Below are positions 1-9,039 of a DNA stretch of 64,000 bases, one piece after another. How positions within the stretch are numbered: the stretch's first letter is position 1; every line of letters starts with the position of its first letter. The notes beneath the pieces are model-generated. The model saw only the letters and a list, made by a program, of their open reading frames with translations. It made no database searches and was not told where the DNA came from. A program made the position numbers and the translations under genes. Source of the stretch: Planctomicrobium sp051465645 (GTDB lineage Bacteria > Planctomycetota > Planctomycetia > Planctomycetales > Planctomycetaceae); the NCBI RefSeq assembly GCF_051465645.1, contig NZ_CP195790.1, positions 2,418,001 through 2,482,000 of the forward strand. Reading direction: 5' to 3'.

Positions 1-1436
1 GGCAGACCAACCTCTGCTGCCGCCGCTTCTGTCACGGGACTGATGGCAGCAAATCGAGTTCGCGTGATTTGCTCTGGCGACAACAACCTCGCCACATTTC
101 GTGCAATGCTCGGGCTGCTGAGTGCGATCCAGTTCAACTCTCCTGCATCCAGCTGTTCGACGACTTCGCGAGGAAACTCATCAACATCGCCATGCTTGTA
201 GACAACCAATGATTCAAAGCGTGCTCCTGCTGCAATAAGTTGCTCAGGAATGACATCTCGTCCTCGGCTCGCTCGCGGCCAGAGAACTCGCTTGCCAGCA
301 ACATGCGGGACCAGTGCAGCGGCCAGCGCCTCACCTCGATACTCTTCCGGAACGACATCGGCACGGAGTCGATACTGATGAAGATGCTCAGCCGTCGCAG
401 GACCAATTGCCGCGAGCTTTACATTCGCAAGTTGTCTCGCATCTCCTCCACGATCCCAAAGCCGGCCAAGCAGCGCATCGACGGAGTTGACGCTCGTAAA
501 GATCAGCCAGTCATACTCGGCAATTCGATCGAGCACCGCATCCACTTCACTCCAATCTTCGAGAGACTGAATATCGATCGTGGGCATCAATACTGGTTGG
601 GCCCCGAGTTCAATCGCTCGATTGATCGCCGCATCAGTATGGCCCTCAGGGCGAGTGATCCCGATTCGAACACCGATCAGCGGCAATTTCTCGAACCAGT
701 TGATGACCTCTCGCTGCTTGACACATTCACCAACGACAATCAACGAGGGAGCATGCAACTGAGCCGATCGAACGATCTCAGGAATTTCCCGCAACGATCC
801 AGCAACCGTTCTTTGCAATGGGGTACTTCCCCGAGAGATGACAACGACAGGCGTCTCTCCGGACTTCCCGTGCTCTTGAAGAGTCCGCGAAATTTGACCA
901 ATGCGATGCAATCCCATGTAGAAGACCAATGTCCCTGGGAACTTCGCCAGCACATCATAATCGAGGGCGGTCTCCTGCTTCGTCGGATCTTCGTGTCCGG
1001 TAACGAATGCAACAGCAGACGCAACATCCCGATGAGTCAATGAGATCCCGGCGTAAACAGCAGCTGCAGTGGCTGCTGTGATTCCCGGGACGACTTCGAA
1101 TGGGATTCCCTCAGCAGCGAGCGCGGCAGCCTCTTCGCTTCCACGTCCAAAGATGTAGGGATCTCCCCCCTTCAGACGGCAGACCGTTTTCCCTGATTTC
1201 GCAGCTTCAATCAGATGACGATTGATCTCATCCTGATCCAGCCACCGTCCGGAACCGGTTCCCACTCGACAGGTTCGCTCGGCGTTCACACGTGCGTGAC
1301 GCAGAAGCAGCGGATTCACCAATCCGTCATAAAGAACAATGTCTGCTTCAGCGAGGCAGCGCTGGCCCTTCAGCGTGAGTAATCCGGGATCACCGGGGCC
1401 AGCACCAACCAGATAGACTTTACCGACATCAGACAT
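1..1436 (-). CDS. cobA/hemD: Uroporphyrinogen-III C-methyltransferase / uroporphyrinogen-III synthase fusion (3' end cut by window)
   Basis: The frame is open from ATG at 1436 to the left window edge, so the last residues are missing. The N-terminal ~245 residues are a SUMT (CobA/SirA) domain: glycine-rich VGAGPGDPGLLTL at residues 10-22, a GGDPYIFGRG motif and VVPGITAA. SUMT methylates uroporphyrinogen III twice, using SAM, toward siroheme and cobalamin. The remainder matches uroporphyrinogen-III synthase (HemD): GVRIGITRPEGH opens the domain, then WLIFTSVNSV, AIGPATAEHL, and WIALSSPSIARN, ending near SPVTEAAAEVGL. HemD closes hydroxymethylbilane into uroporphyrinogen III, so one chain would make and use the same intermediate. 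Such fusions are known in several phyla. Assignment is seen directly in the sequence; only the C-terminal end is unknown. Confidence 0.95.
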   Translation of the reverse strand, partial: MSDVGKVYLVGAGPGDPGLLTLKGQRCLAEADIVLYDGLVNPLLLRHARVNAERTCRVGTGSGRWLDQDEINRHLIEAAKSGKTVCRLKGGDPYIFGRGSEEAAALAAEGIPFEVVPGITAATAAAVYAGISLTHRDVASAVAFVTGHEDPTKQETALDYDVLAKFPGTLVFYMGLHRIGQISRTLQEHGKSGETPVVVISRGSTPLQRTVAGSLREIPEIVRSAQLHAPSLIVVGECVKQREVINWFEKLPLIGVRIGITRPEGHTDAAINRAIELGAQPVLMPTIDIQSLEDWSEVDAVLDRIAEYDWLIFTSVNSVDALLGRLWDRGGDARQLANVKLAAIGPATAEHLHQYRLRADVVPEEYRGEALAAALVPHVAGKRVLWPRASRGRDVIPEQLIAAGARFESLVVYKHGDVDEFPREVVEQLDAGELNWIALSSPSIARNVARLLSPEQITRTRFAAISPVTEAAAAEVGL

Positions 1437-1578
1437 GGGAGCGAATTCAGTTGAGAACGAACAATAGACACCCACCGAAGTTGAACAAACCCTGCAGTCC
1501 AACTCGCGGTGTCAATCAATTCAGCAACTGTAAGGCATCCACAACCAAAATTCGAACCCCTGTGCCATTCCCTCTGGA

Positions 1579-2388
1579 CTATTTGGCCAGCACGGATTCT
1601 GCACCATCTCCGGTTGCAGTCGCCTGCATCACTTCTGTCACTGTCGTCGCAGGCTGAAAATCAGATCTCAGATCCGTTGACCCCTTCCGCTCTGTGACCG
1701 TTGTGGAAGTCCACTTCACGATTCCAAACGGAAACTCAGGGGCGAGCGTGACTTCACTGTTCGTGGTAATGCGAGCCATCGCTGTCTCGGTCACTCGACT
1801 TCCAGTTTCGACTTTGCCGGAGAATGAACCAGCCTGCACTGTCACCTGTTCGCTGGCTTCTGGGACATTCTTCTCAGGGTAATGCTGCATCAATGAAACA
1901 AACGGATACAGCTGAAAGACTCCGGCTGTGATCTCTTCAACAGCAGCGTCACCGCTTTTACGGGACCCCTTAATAACAGGCAGATGCGAAATAAACGCCT
2001 TACGTTCTCCGACAACCGTCTCGAAATTCTCACCGTTCACCGCAGATTCCGGCACGAGAATCTTATAGATCTGTGCTCCACCTGGTCCGGTCTCCAGCAC
2101 GCCCTCTTTCGCCAATCCTGTTTCGACACTCAGCTCCAGCCAACGCGCCGGTACAGTTTGTCCGCGGTATTCTGCCTGCTCGGAGCCGACAGACTTAATC
2201 GTGAGGTTGCGGCGCCACTCCAGTTTCAGATCCCCTTCGTTGGAATCCGGACGCTTCGTCTCCTGCGTGACAGTCCCTTCGTATTTCACCCAGGTTCCGT
2301 CCTTCGGGAGATTCCGAATCAATCCCTGAGCAGAGGCAGTTCCACACATCAACGCAAGAACGCCGCACAGACTGAATGCCCACTTCAT
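1579..2388 (-). CDS. Secreted hypothetical protein
   Basis: The 269-residue product starts with a clear signal peptide (MKWAFSLCGVLALMCGTASAQG), predicted to be cut after ASA around residue 20. The mature part contains a WVKYEG segment, several beta-strand-rich stretches and a KWTSTTVTER segment near the end, with no cysteine motif or catalytic signature that I recognise. It lies downstream of and on the same strand as nothing obvious; the upstream gap carries the repeat element at 2404. It is probably periplasmic. I cannot assign a function. Confidence 0.8.
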   Translation of the reverse strand: MKWAFSLCGVLALMCGTASAQGLIRNLPKDGTWVKYEGTVTQETKRPDSNEGDLKLEWRRNLTIKSVGSEQAEYRGQTVPARWLELSVETGLAKEGVLETGPGGAQIYKILVPESAVNGENFETVVGERKAFISHLPVIKGSRKSGDAAVEEITAGVFQLYPFVSLMQHYPEKNVPEASEQVTVQAGSFSGKVETGSRVTETAMARITTNSEVTLAPEFPFGIVKWTSTTVTERKGSTDLRSDFQPATTVTEVMQATATGDGAESVLAK

Positions 2389-2969
2389 GAATCACTCCGC
2401 ATCAGACCGGTTAGGTCTATCCTGTGGCCGAGCAGCAGCCTTCCCGACAGGGAAGAAAATCATCCCGCAATGAAGGCTGAATCCCGCGTGCCAGTTACGT
2501 CACACTATTCCGAGAATTGCCCTGACAGACGCAACGTTACTCTTGAAATATTGTCTTGAAATCTCTCAGACGAAGCCATTGTTTATACGAAATTTACGCG
2601 ATGATCGAAAAGCATCTCTGTTAGAATTTGGCAAAGAATCGAGCGTTACGGCCGAATCAATCGCTGTGACTGGTCTTCACCTCCCATTCAAATTCGAATC
2701 GATCATTGACTGACACTGAATTGTCCGTTCAACATGCCCAAACAAGCATGCGCAGAACTCGCGGTCGAACTGGTTCAATCTGCGGGAGCGGATCGCACAA
2801 CAGACAAACTTGATACAGTCTATAGAACTAGTTTCATCAGAAAATCAGATCGCTTCGGTACCATGCAGCGACATGCGGTCTGTTCGCCAAACACAGATCC
2901 CGCTGATACCGATACGTCATCCTGACCCAGTACAACTCCGGCATCGCTTCTCACCAGGGAACCTTGAAC
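2389..2969. other. Intergenic region between divergent genes
   Basis: This 581-base gap separates a minus-strand and a plus-strand gene, so it should contain both promoters. It holds the two-hairpin repeat at 2404-2494. The rest is moderately A+T-rich. The only open frames are short and lack ribosome binding sites, and I see no RNA gene in it. Confidence 0.6.
2404..2494 (+). repeat. Two-hairpin dispersed element, copy 1
   Basis: It starts with AGACC-GGTTA-GGTCT (2404-2418), then a shared block around GCAGCAGCCTTC, a hairpin CTTCCC-GACA-GGGAAG, and ends with GCTGAATCCCGCGTGCCAG (2476-2494). A second copy at 22077-22149 has the same order of blocks. The inner stem differs between copies by a paired C-G to T-A change, so base pairing is kept. 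It sits just upstream of the start of the secreted protein gene at 1579-2388. Strand is arbitrary. Confidence 0.7.
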
Positions 2970-3752
2970 ATGCGTCTTCTGATCGTTGGATTCGTTCTGG
3001 GGGTCCTGTTTGTCTCCCCCGCCCTGTGTGAAGAACCGACAGCGTCCCCCGGCAAGTCCGTACCCGGCTCATCCAAGCGATACGCGCACAAACAGATCCA
3101 CGACCCGAACGGGATCGGCAAGTTTTATTTTGGTCGTGAGATTGCCAGAGTGATGGGCCACCCCGGCATTGCATGGCTTGAGCGACCTGAACGCGAAGAA
3201 GAAGAGCGTCTCTCACTACTGATCGAAAGTCTGAAACTGGAACCCGGCATGGTCGTCGCCGACATTGGAGCCGGTTCTGGTGTGATCACAATCCCACTTG
3301 CCAAAGCAGTGGGCCCTGAAGGACGCGTAATGGCCGTCGACATTCAAAAAGAAATGTTGCGGGCTCTGGAATTCAAGTGCAAAGGACTCGGAGTCGAAAA
3401 TGTGACCCCGGTCCTTGGGAAGACATTTTCACCGAACCTGGACGACGAGAGCATTGATCTGGCGATCATGGTCGACGTGTACCACGAGTTCAATCTGCCC
3501 TACGAAATGCTTCTGGCGATCTCCAAATCACTGAAGCCCGGCGGCCGCATCGCATTTGTGGAATACCGAAAAGAGGACCCTTCAGTTCCTATCAAAGAGG
3601 TCCACAAGATGTCGGAAGCCCAGGTCAAACTCGAAGCGTCACAACCAGAGTTTCAACTGGAATGGGTCGAAACATTCCCCAAGCTCCCACGTCAGCATGT
3701 CATCCTCTTCAAGAAGAACACGACTGGGTCGACAGGGTCGCCTGCGAAATAA
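2970..3752 (+). CDS. Exported SAM-dependent methyltransferase-like protein
   Basis: A class I methyltransferase domain is plain: motif I VVADIGAGSGVITIPLA at residues ~96-111, an acidic ribose-binding Asp in VMAVDIQKEML, the motif LAIMVDVYHEF, and LKPGGRIAFVEYR. It precedes these with a signal peptide (MRLLIVGFVLGVLFVSPALC), so the enzyme appears to be sent across the inner membrane, where SAM is not expected. A TTG lies in frame six bases upstream, but the GGGA ribosome binding site at 2957-2960 is better spaced for ATG 2970. Similar signal-peptide-bearing methyltransferases occur in other bacteria; substrate unknown. It converges with lptD, with 58 bases between them. Confidence 0.85.
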   Translation: MRLLIVGFVLGVLFVSPALCEEPTASPGKSVPGSSKRYAHKQIHDPNGIGKFYFGREIARVMGHPGIAWLERPEREEEERLSLLIESLKLEPGMVVADIGAGSGVITIPLAKAVGPEGRVMAVDIQKEMLRALEFKCKGLGVENVTPVLGKTFSPNLDDESIDLAIMVDVYHEFNLPYEMLLAISKSLKPGGRIAFVEYRKEDPSVPIKEVHKMSEAQVKLEASQPEFQLEWVETFPKLPRQHVILFKKNTTGSTGSPAK

Positions 3753-3810
3753 GCGGCGTCCTGAGAACCCGTATAAGCGACTTCAGGAGACAACAAAGCC
3801 TGACAAGGCC

Positions 3811-6800
3811 CTAGCGAATTCCGAGGAGGGAGTTCAGCTGCATTGAGCTACTTCCGTAGCTTCCAAACTTCGGCTCCAGCGACAGGGCCACGCCGACGTT
3901 GTCTCGGCTGCGGTCATAGCCAATTCCGAAGTGCAGCAGGAAGAACTCTCCGATTCTCGTGATAGTGACCGACTCTCCACGATCGATCCCCTCTGCAACG
4001 TCAAACTGAGCCGCCGCTGTCATCACGTAAAGGTTCGGGCTGAGCACATAAGACAAGCTTCCAGTGATCAGACGGCTTTCAATCGAGCCGACATTGACCT
4101 GACGATAGCCGAGATACAGGCTTCCTCTGGCGGATCTTTGATGCAGAATCCCTGCATTCCAAACCCGTTGGCCGTCCTCGAAAATGTCCCAGACGCCGTT
4201 CGCAACGAACGAGGTCCGCTGGCTGACATGCCACGCATAGCGGCTGTTGATCAGCCCTAATGTTTCGCCAAAGTTGTCCTGATCTGCATTCGGGAAAATC
4301 GCCGTTCCCAGATCAAACTCCATCCAGTCGACAACGCGTGAATCCTCAGCTGGTCCCACTTTTGTCTGCCAGCGATGTCGCATTCCCAACCAGAGTGTGT
4401 GCTGGTCATCAACGAGTTCATGAGTTGTTCCGGTAATCGACCGACCTGCTCCGGAGCGAACTGCATAGTATCTTGGGTCCATATAGGCAGGCACCGGAGC
4501 GCCCCCCAATTCGACTGGAGAAAGTCGCTCCCTGAATCGCTCCTGAGCATCTTCATCAAATGCGTTGTACTGCGCGACTTGATCCAGACTTTCCGACGAG
4601 TCTCCGTAGTAATACTCGGCGTCAAACACAACTTTGTGAGCCAGCCCGTTCAACCCCAGAATGGAGTTGCGCACTTCAGGCATATACTTCGAGAACTGGA
4701 CGCTCGCTTTGATCCCGGCCGTTCCCCAGGCGCGGTCCATCGTGCTTCCCGTTAAATCCTCTCCCCAGTGTGCCAGTTCTCCCATGACATACGGAACGAC
4801 ATGCACAGGCCCGAGATCAAACGGCATATTCAATTCATGCCGAGTCATTGCCACTTCACCTTCGACATTGGCGAAATATGGCAATGGCTGGAATGGGTCG
4901 ATTGTCGGATCGAATGGAGCTTCGGCAGGCTTCAATTGGCCATATCCGACCATGGAGTGCGAGTTCCAGATCACCGGGCTATTCAGAATCGGTTGTCCGA
5001 GGACCGTCAGATCTCCACGAGGCAACCAGTTGGTTGAATCCGTGAAGTCATTCGAACGAATCGAGCCCATCAGAGTCGCTGTGACATTGTCAATCTGATG
5101 GTTCAGCACCAGAGAGTTTTCCAGGTCTTTCTGATTGTCCCATTCCGGTTCGAAATACTGCTCCATGAAGTTGCGGTCACTGACGTAACCGATCTCTGAC
5201 TGCAACCAGGTAAAATCACTGAATGTCGTGCGATTCCGGAAGATCACCCGACCACGATTGTCGTCTGCCAACGGCAGGTCTCTGCGGCCTAACCCCAGAT
5301 TGTCTTCGCCATGATCATTGAGATAGTACGCTTGCCCCCATCCTTCGTTCCGCACAGGATTCCCAAACAAGAGCGAGTCAAACTCAAATTTCGACCGCAC
5401 CCCACCGCCGGGCCCACGACGCGAGAAGAAATCCGCCTGAGCCTGTAGATCGATACCCGGATCTAATCGCAATCCCAGTATGGTTTCCAGATCCCAGGCC
5501 GTTTCAACTGTGGCTCCGAACATCCCGGAATAGCCGATATTGAATTTCCGCACCGGGATCTGTGGGTCCTGTGCCGGACTTGCGAGATACGGAGCCACAA
5601 AGATCGGAACATCTTCAACGAAGATCGTATTGTTCAAACTGGTCGCGACGAACATTCCCCCGGCAGGCGCACCCGTTTCAGGATCAATCCGCCCCGGTGG
5701 TCCAAGAAATTGTTCTTCCAGAAAGACATCGCTCGCCTGAATCCGGTACTTCGGTTTGCCGAACTCGCTGGTTGTGAAGAAGGCGTCTTTCGCCTGATAT
5801 TTGTTCTCGGAAAGCTGACGAACTTCCGCCGCACGCAAACGCAATGTTCCCTGTAGATCAGGCAACATGGTTCGCAATTCCGCATTCATCGCGAGGCCAC
5901 GACGTTGATTGACATCGTAGAACGCATGAGAGGCTCGAATATCGTTATTCCCCTGTCGAACAACAATATTCCCTTCCAGATACACCTGAAACGGCGTCTG
6001 AGAATCGATATCGAATCCACCCAACTCGCCAATATGGTTGGCATCGGTCCAGATCACCGCCCGATCTGCTGTCAGGTCAACTCGCGACAGCACCATCTGA
6101 CCGCCCACATTCAACGGAACGTTGTCGACAACGATATTCACACCGCCAGTCAGCGTCACCACGTATTCAGGCGGGATCGATCCTTCCGAGATCTCCCCTT
6201 TGGCTTCCAGTCGTCCCCCCAGAAAACGAGGGGAGATTGTCACATGCTGCTGAATCCGCTGTGGCCCCGGGGCTGGAAAGAAACTCCCGCTTAAGTCCGG
6301 CGGAGATGAAGGAATCTGTGCGAGATCGGCCGAGATTGGAGACATCCCGCCGGGTCGTTCAAACGAATATTGAGTCAGTTGAATGTTCTGTCCGAGTTCC
6401 CCACGACGCTGACGGGCGCGCTGATAGACAGGATCTTCGATCGCCCCCTTGATTTTAACTGGTGACCGTCCGTGCCATTCATATGGACCGGACGTTTCCA
6501 GTTCGACCAACAGGTAAGGCTTCTGTTCTCGATGTGTCGGACTTAACGCAACTGCCGAAAATTCTGAGTTCGATTCGAGATACGCAAGAATCCGTTTGCG
6601 AGAACTGCCTTCGGTCGGCTGTTCCCAAAGAACCATCAGCGGAGCCGTCCACTGCTTCTGCCCCAATGTGATCTGGCAGTTCCCTTTCAGGATGAGAACC
6701 GATTCATCTCCGTCATCAAACCCGGACGTGAAATCGGATTTCAGAACCAACGATGCCTGATCCTGTCCCGAAAACGCCGTCGTCTTCTCCGCAGCCAGAC

Positions 6801-6954
6801 TATGGCCCAGCTGCCCCCCGGATGTCGCCCCTTGTGAAGTTGCAGGTGACGTCGCATTGAACGGCTCCTGTGCGCGCACCACTGACGTTGCGACCAGCCA
6901 AATGGCTAGCGCAAGCAGCAGGCTTCCTGCACATTGCGGTCGGTATTTCGACAC
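3811..6954 (-). CDS. lptD: LptD/OstA-like LPS-assembly outer-membrane protein
   Basis: The 1047-residue product has a signal peptide (ending near VVRAQEP), then an OstA/LptA-like jellyroll region with repeated strands around residues 60-390 (ILKGNCQITL, VVRQGNNDIRASHAFYD, LRLRAAEVRQL, YQAKDAFFTTSEFGKP), followed by a C-terminal beta-barrel rich in alternating aromatic residues. YRIQASDVFLEE and NNTIFVEDVPIFVAPYL are typical of LptD. LptD inserts LPS into the outer leaflet of the outer membrane, so it supports a diderm envelope. It is longer than the ~780-residue E. coli protein, which fits planctomycete homologues. The start is GTG at 6954; no other in-frame ATG or GTG upstream precedes a stop codon. 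No neighbour belongs to the Lpt pathway. Confidence 0.85.
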   Translation of the reverse strand: MSKYRPQCAGSLLLALAIWLVATSVVRAQEPFNATSPATSQGATSGGQLGHSLAAEKTTAFSGQDQASLVLKSDFTSGFDDGDESVLILKGNCQITLGQKQWTAPLMVLWEQPTEGSSRKRILAYLESNSEFSAVALSPTHREQKPYLLVELETSGPYEWHGRSPVKIKGAIEDPVYQRARQRRGELGQNIQLTQYSFERPGGMSPISADLAQIPSSPPDLSGSFFPAPGPQRIQQHVTISPRFLGGRLEAKGEISEGSIPPEYVVTLTGGVNIVVDNVPLNVGGQMVLSRVDLTADRAVIWTDANHIGELGGFDIDSQTPFQVYLEGNIVVRQGNNDIRASHAFYDVNQRRGLAMNAELRTMLPDLQGTLRLRAAEVRQLSENKYQAKDAFFTTSEFGKPKYRIQASDVFLEEQFLGPPGRIDPETGAPAGGMFVATSLNNTIFVEDVPIFVAPYLASPAQDPQIPVRKFNIGYSGMFGATVETAWDLETILGLRLDPGIDLQAQADFFSRRGPGGGVRSKFEFDSLLFGNPVRNEGWGQAYYLNDHGEDNLGLGRRDLPLADDNRGRVIFRNRTTFSDFTWLQSEIGYVSDRNFMEQYFEPEWDNQKDLENSLVLNHQIDNVTATLMGSIRSNDFTDSTNWLPRGDLTVLGQPILNSPVIWNSHSMVGYGQLKPAEAPFDPTIDPFQPLPYFANVEGEVAMTRHELNMPFDLGPVHVVPYVMGELAHWGEDLTGSTMDRAWGTAGIKASVQFSKYMPEVRNSILGLNGLAHKVVFDAEYYYGDSSESLDQVAQYNAFDEDAQERFRERLSPVELGGAPVPAYMDPRYYAVRSGAGRSITGTTHELVDDQHTLWLGMRHRWQTKVGPAEDSRVVDWMEFDLGTAIFPNADQDNFGETLGLINSRYAWHVSQRTSFVANGVWDIFEDGQRVWNAGILHQRSARGSLYLGYRQVNVGSIESRLITGSLSYVLSPNLYVMTAAAQFDVAEGIDRGESVTITRIGEFFLLHFGIGYDRSRDNVGVALSLEPKFGSYGSSSMQLNSLLGIR

Positions 6955-7559
6955 GCGGAATCCGTTCGCGAGTAGGGACGAAATGACACTGAATCAATCA
7001 GTGCCTTCAGCTAATGCCTCGTGCATCAGTTGAAGGTTTGAAACGACGTTATCTGGACCGAAAATGGTCGCGAGTTTTCTGCGCAGCAACGATTCCGGTC
7101 CGAAACAGACGGAATCCTGTGACACAGGACGGGAGGATCAAATCCATGATTTGCTAACGGTGAGTTTTTCGAATTGAAGCTGAAAGTCTGCAGTAGTCAG
7201 TAGTTGCGCCTTGTCTGCGAATCTGGAATGGCGAATGCATTCTTCGGAAACGAGGCAATTCAAGGACGATATGCGGCCGGAGTATATGGCAGCTTTAAAA
7301 ATTGAGTCAATAAGTCTCGAATTCATTCAAGTTTCAGCGGTCGAAGGGAAACAGATCTCAAATTCGACATTGACCCCATTCGACAAAACCGGATAAGAAT
7401 CCCCACCGTCTCTCGGCAAATTCTGCCGGTCGTTCACACGAAACTGACACTTCACCTGAGCGACACCCGGACCTCATGAGACAGCAGTGAACTCACGAGG
7501 CTCCAGCAACACCTCAATTTGACACCGAACTCCTGTTCGCCCTTCAAAGCACGTAACTG
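6955..7559. other. Intergenic region between lptD and a divergent gene
   Basis: This 605-base gap must hold the promoters of the minus-strand lptD and the plus-strand DUF1570 gene. It contains a dyad cluster at 7091-7129 and a loose GACC-GAAAAT-GGTC palindrome at 7056-7069. Short open frames on both strands have no ribosome binding site and I do not call them. Confidence 0.6.
7091..7129. promoter_or_regulatory. Overlapping dyad-symmetry cluster, possible operator
   Basis: GATTCCG at 7091-7097 is repeated inverted as CGGAATC at 7110-7116. Immediately overlapping this is a perfect palindrome, TCCTGTG-A-CACAGGA, at 7115-7129. A one-base centre suits a dimeric DNA-binding protein better than an RNA hairpin. 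It lies about 140 bases upstream of the lptD start and 430 upstream of the plus-strand gene. Function is inferred from symmetry only. Confidence 0.35.
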
Positions 7560-8363
7560 ATGGTCCAATCCCACACCACATCCAGAGCCGTTTGGTCAGC
7601 CGTCGTGCTACTGGGATGTGCGTCTGTGGCTCTGGCGTATTGGCAGCCAGATCTGATTCCCGCTCGAAGCGCTCACGCGAATCAGGGAATCGTGCTGCTT
7701 TCCGAATTTCCAATCGAACAGGAATTGGGAGATTCGCTTCTGCGCGAAATCTCTCTCGTGCAAACCGACGTCATCACACTCCTGCAACTTCCACAGGATT
7801 CCAGACGAGTCACAGTCCATCTGTTCGCGTCACGGGAAACATACCTCGAGTATGTTCAGAAGCATTACCCGGAAGCCGTTGATCGCAACGCACTGTTCGT
7901 GCATGAAAATAATGAATCCCGTGTGCTGGTGTATCAGCATTCAGAACTACTGAACGATCTGCGTCACGAATGCACGCATGCGGTCCTTCACAACGTTTAT
8001 GAATCGTTGCCGCTTTGGCTGGACGAAGGGCTGGCGGAATACTTTGAAGTCGCGCAATCTGACCGAACCGAGGGGAATCCCTATCTCCCTGAACTCAAAT
8101 CCCTGATCGAGTCCGACTGGAAGCCGAACCTCGCGCATCTGGAAGGCTTAAAGTCACTTAGGGAAATTACCAGAGACGATTACCGGGAAAGCTGGGCCTG
8201 GACCCACTTCCTGATCCACGGCGAAGGGCAAGTCAGGCAAGTTCTTCATGATCACCTGCTTGAATCGCGTGGCAATCACAAAAAATCCCAATTAAGTGGG
8301 AGATTACAAGCCTGTTTCGCCGACCCCGAAATAGAGCTGATATCACATCTCACCAATTGGTAG
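7560..8363 (+). CDS. DUF1570 secreted gluzincin-like protein
   Basis: The 267-residue product has an N-terminal signal or anchor (SAVVLLGCASVALA) and a zinc-protease signature: HECTH at residues 136-140, followed by LWLDEGLAEYFE, whose Glu would be the third zinc ligand. This is the arrangement of DUF1570 / peptidase-MA-like proteins. It is expected outside the cytoplasm. The active-site residues look intact, so it may be a real peptidase, but no substrate is known. Its stop is 25 bases before the next start, so it probably begins a short operon with the genes at 8389 and perhaps 9040. Confidence 0.85.
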   Translation: MVQSHTTSRAVWSAVVLLGCASVALAYWQPDLIPARSAHANQGIVLLSEFPIEQELGDSLLREISLVQTDVITLLQLPQDSRRVTVHLFASRETYLEYVQKHYPEAVDRNALFVHENNESRVLVYQHSELLNDLRHECTHAVLHNVYESLPLWLDEGLAEYFEVAQSDRTEGNPYLPELKSLIESDWKPNLAHLEGLKSLREITRDDYRESWAWTHFLIHGEGQVRQVLHDHLLESRGNHKKSQLSGRLQACFADPEIELISHLTNW

Positions 8364-8388
8364 CGGCTGAATCACGGAAGGTTCACTG

Positions 8389-8892
8389 ATGTCCATCTCA
8401 ACGCACATCCTGTTTCTCGCCGTCTCAATGGCTGCACTGATTCTGCCTGATTTATCAATGGGGCAGGACGCACGGAATTCGCGCGTAAAGAAGCCAGAGA
8501 AGCCGACAATCGTGGACTTGCTGTTAGGACGAGAAGGAACCCTTGAAGGACAGCTTAAAAAGCAGGGGGAAGTCGAAGACGACGCTCTGATTTCAATCTG
8601 GCAGGGACAGAAGCTGATCTGGAAGGGAACCGCAGATCAGGCTGGAAAGTTCCAGTTGAAAAACATCACCACCGGACTCTATCGAGTCGTCTATGGCGAC
8701 GAGACCATCTTGTTCCGAGCATGGAGCGGAGAAACTGCACCACCGAAATCCTCAGGCTCACTGATCCTGCACCAGCGCAAGCGATCATTCGACCTCGAAA
8801 GCATCAAATCGAAACTCACGCCGACAGGTTCGTTGTTCCCTCCCATCTGGAGTGGGACACATGACGATCCTCGTTTGCCGAATCGACCGTAA
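8389..8892 (+). CDS. Small secreted protein with carboxypeptidase-regulatory-like fold
   Basis: The 167-residue product starts with a signal peptide (cleavage near LSMGQDA, ~residue 25). The segment from about residue 50 to 115 (GTLEGQLKKQGE..., WKGTADQAGKFQLKNITTGLYRVVYGDE) has the strand pattern and the G-x-F-x-L-x-x-x-x-x-G-x-Y core of small beta-sandwich, carboxypeptidase-regulatory-like domains. A GGAAGG ribosome binding site lies 7 bases before the ATG. The gene follows the DUF1570 gene closely and is likely co-transcribed. Function unknown. Confidence 0.75.
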   Translation: MSISTHILFLAVSMAALILPDLSMGQDARNSRVKKPEKPTIVDLLLGREGTLEGQLKKQGEVEDDALISIWQGQKLIWKGTADQAGKFQLKNITTGLYRVVYGDETILFRAWSGETAPPKSSGSLILHQRKRSFDLESIKSKLTPTGSLFPPIWSGTHDDPRLPNRP

Positions 8893-9039
8893 TCGAATGG
8901 ATCTTTGACATTCAAAAGAGATCCGTTCATCACACATTTAATTACTGACAGATCGATTGGACAGTTTGATCAACTCAATCTGAATCGATCGATTTTAATA
9001 GCTGAACTCTGACTTGTCAGAGAAATGGGGAGCACTGCC

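Noticed and set aside
240..1043. 267-codon plus-strand frame opposite cobA/hemD
   Set aside because: The minus strand encodes an unmistakable SUMT-HemD fusion. The plus frame is its shadow.
1545..1560. T-loop-like string (GGTTCGAATT on the minus strand)
   Set aside because: No anticodon arm, D arm or acceptor stem can be formed around it, so it is not a tRNA.
8944..8957. 14-mer ACTGACAGATCGAT shared with 16465-16478, both upstream of exported-protein genes
   Set aside because: A handful of 14-base matches is expected by chance in 64 kb, and flanking bases do not match.
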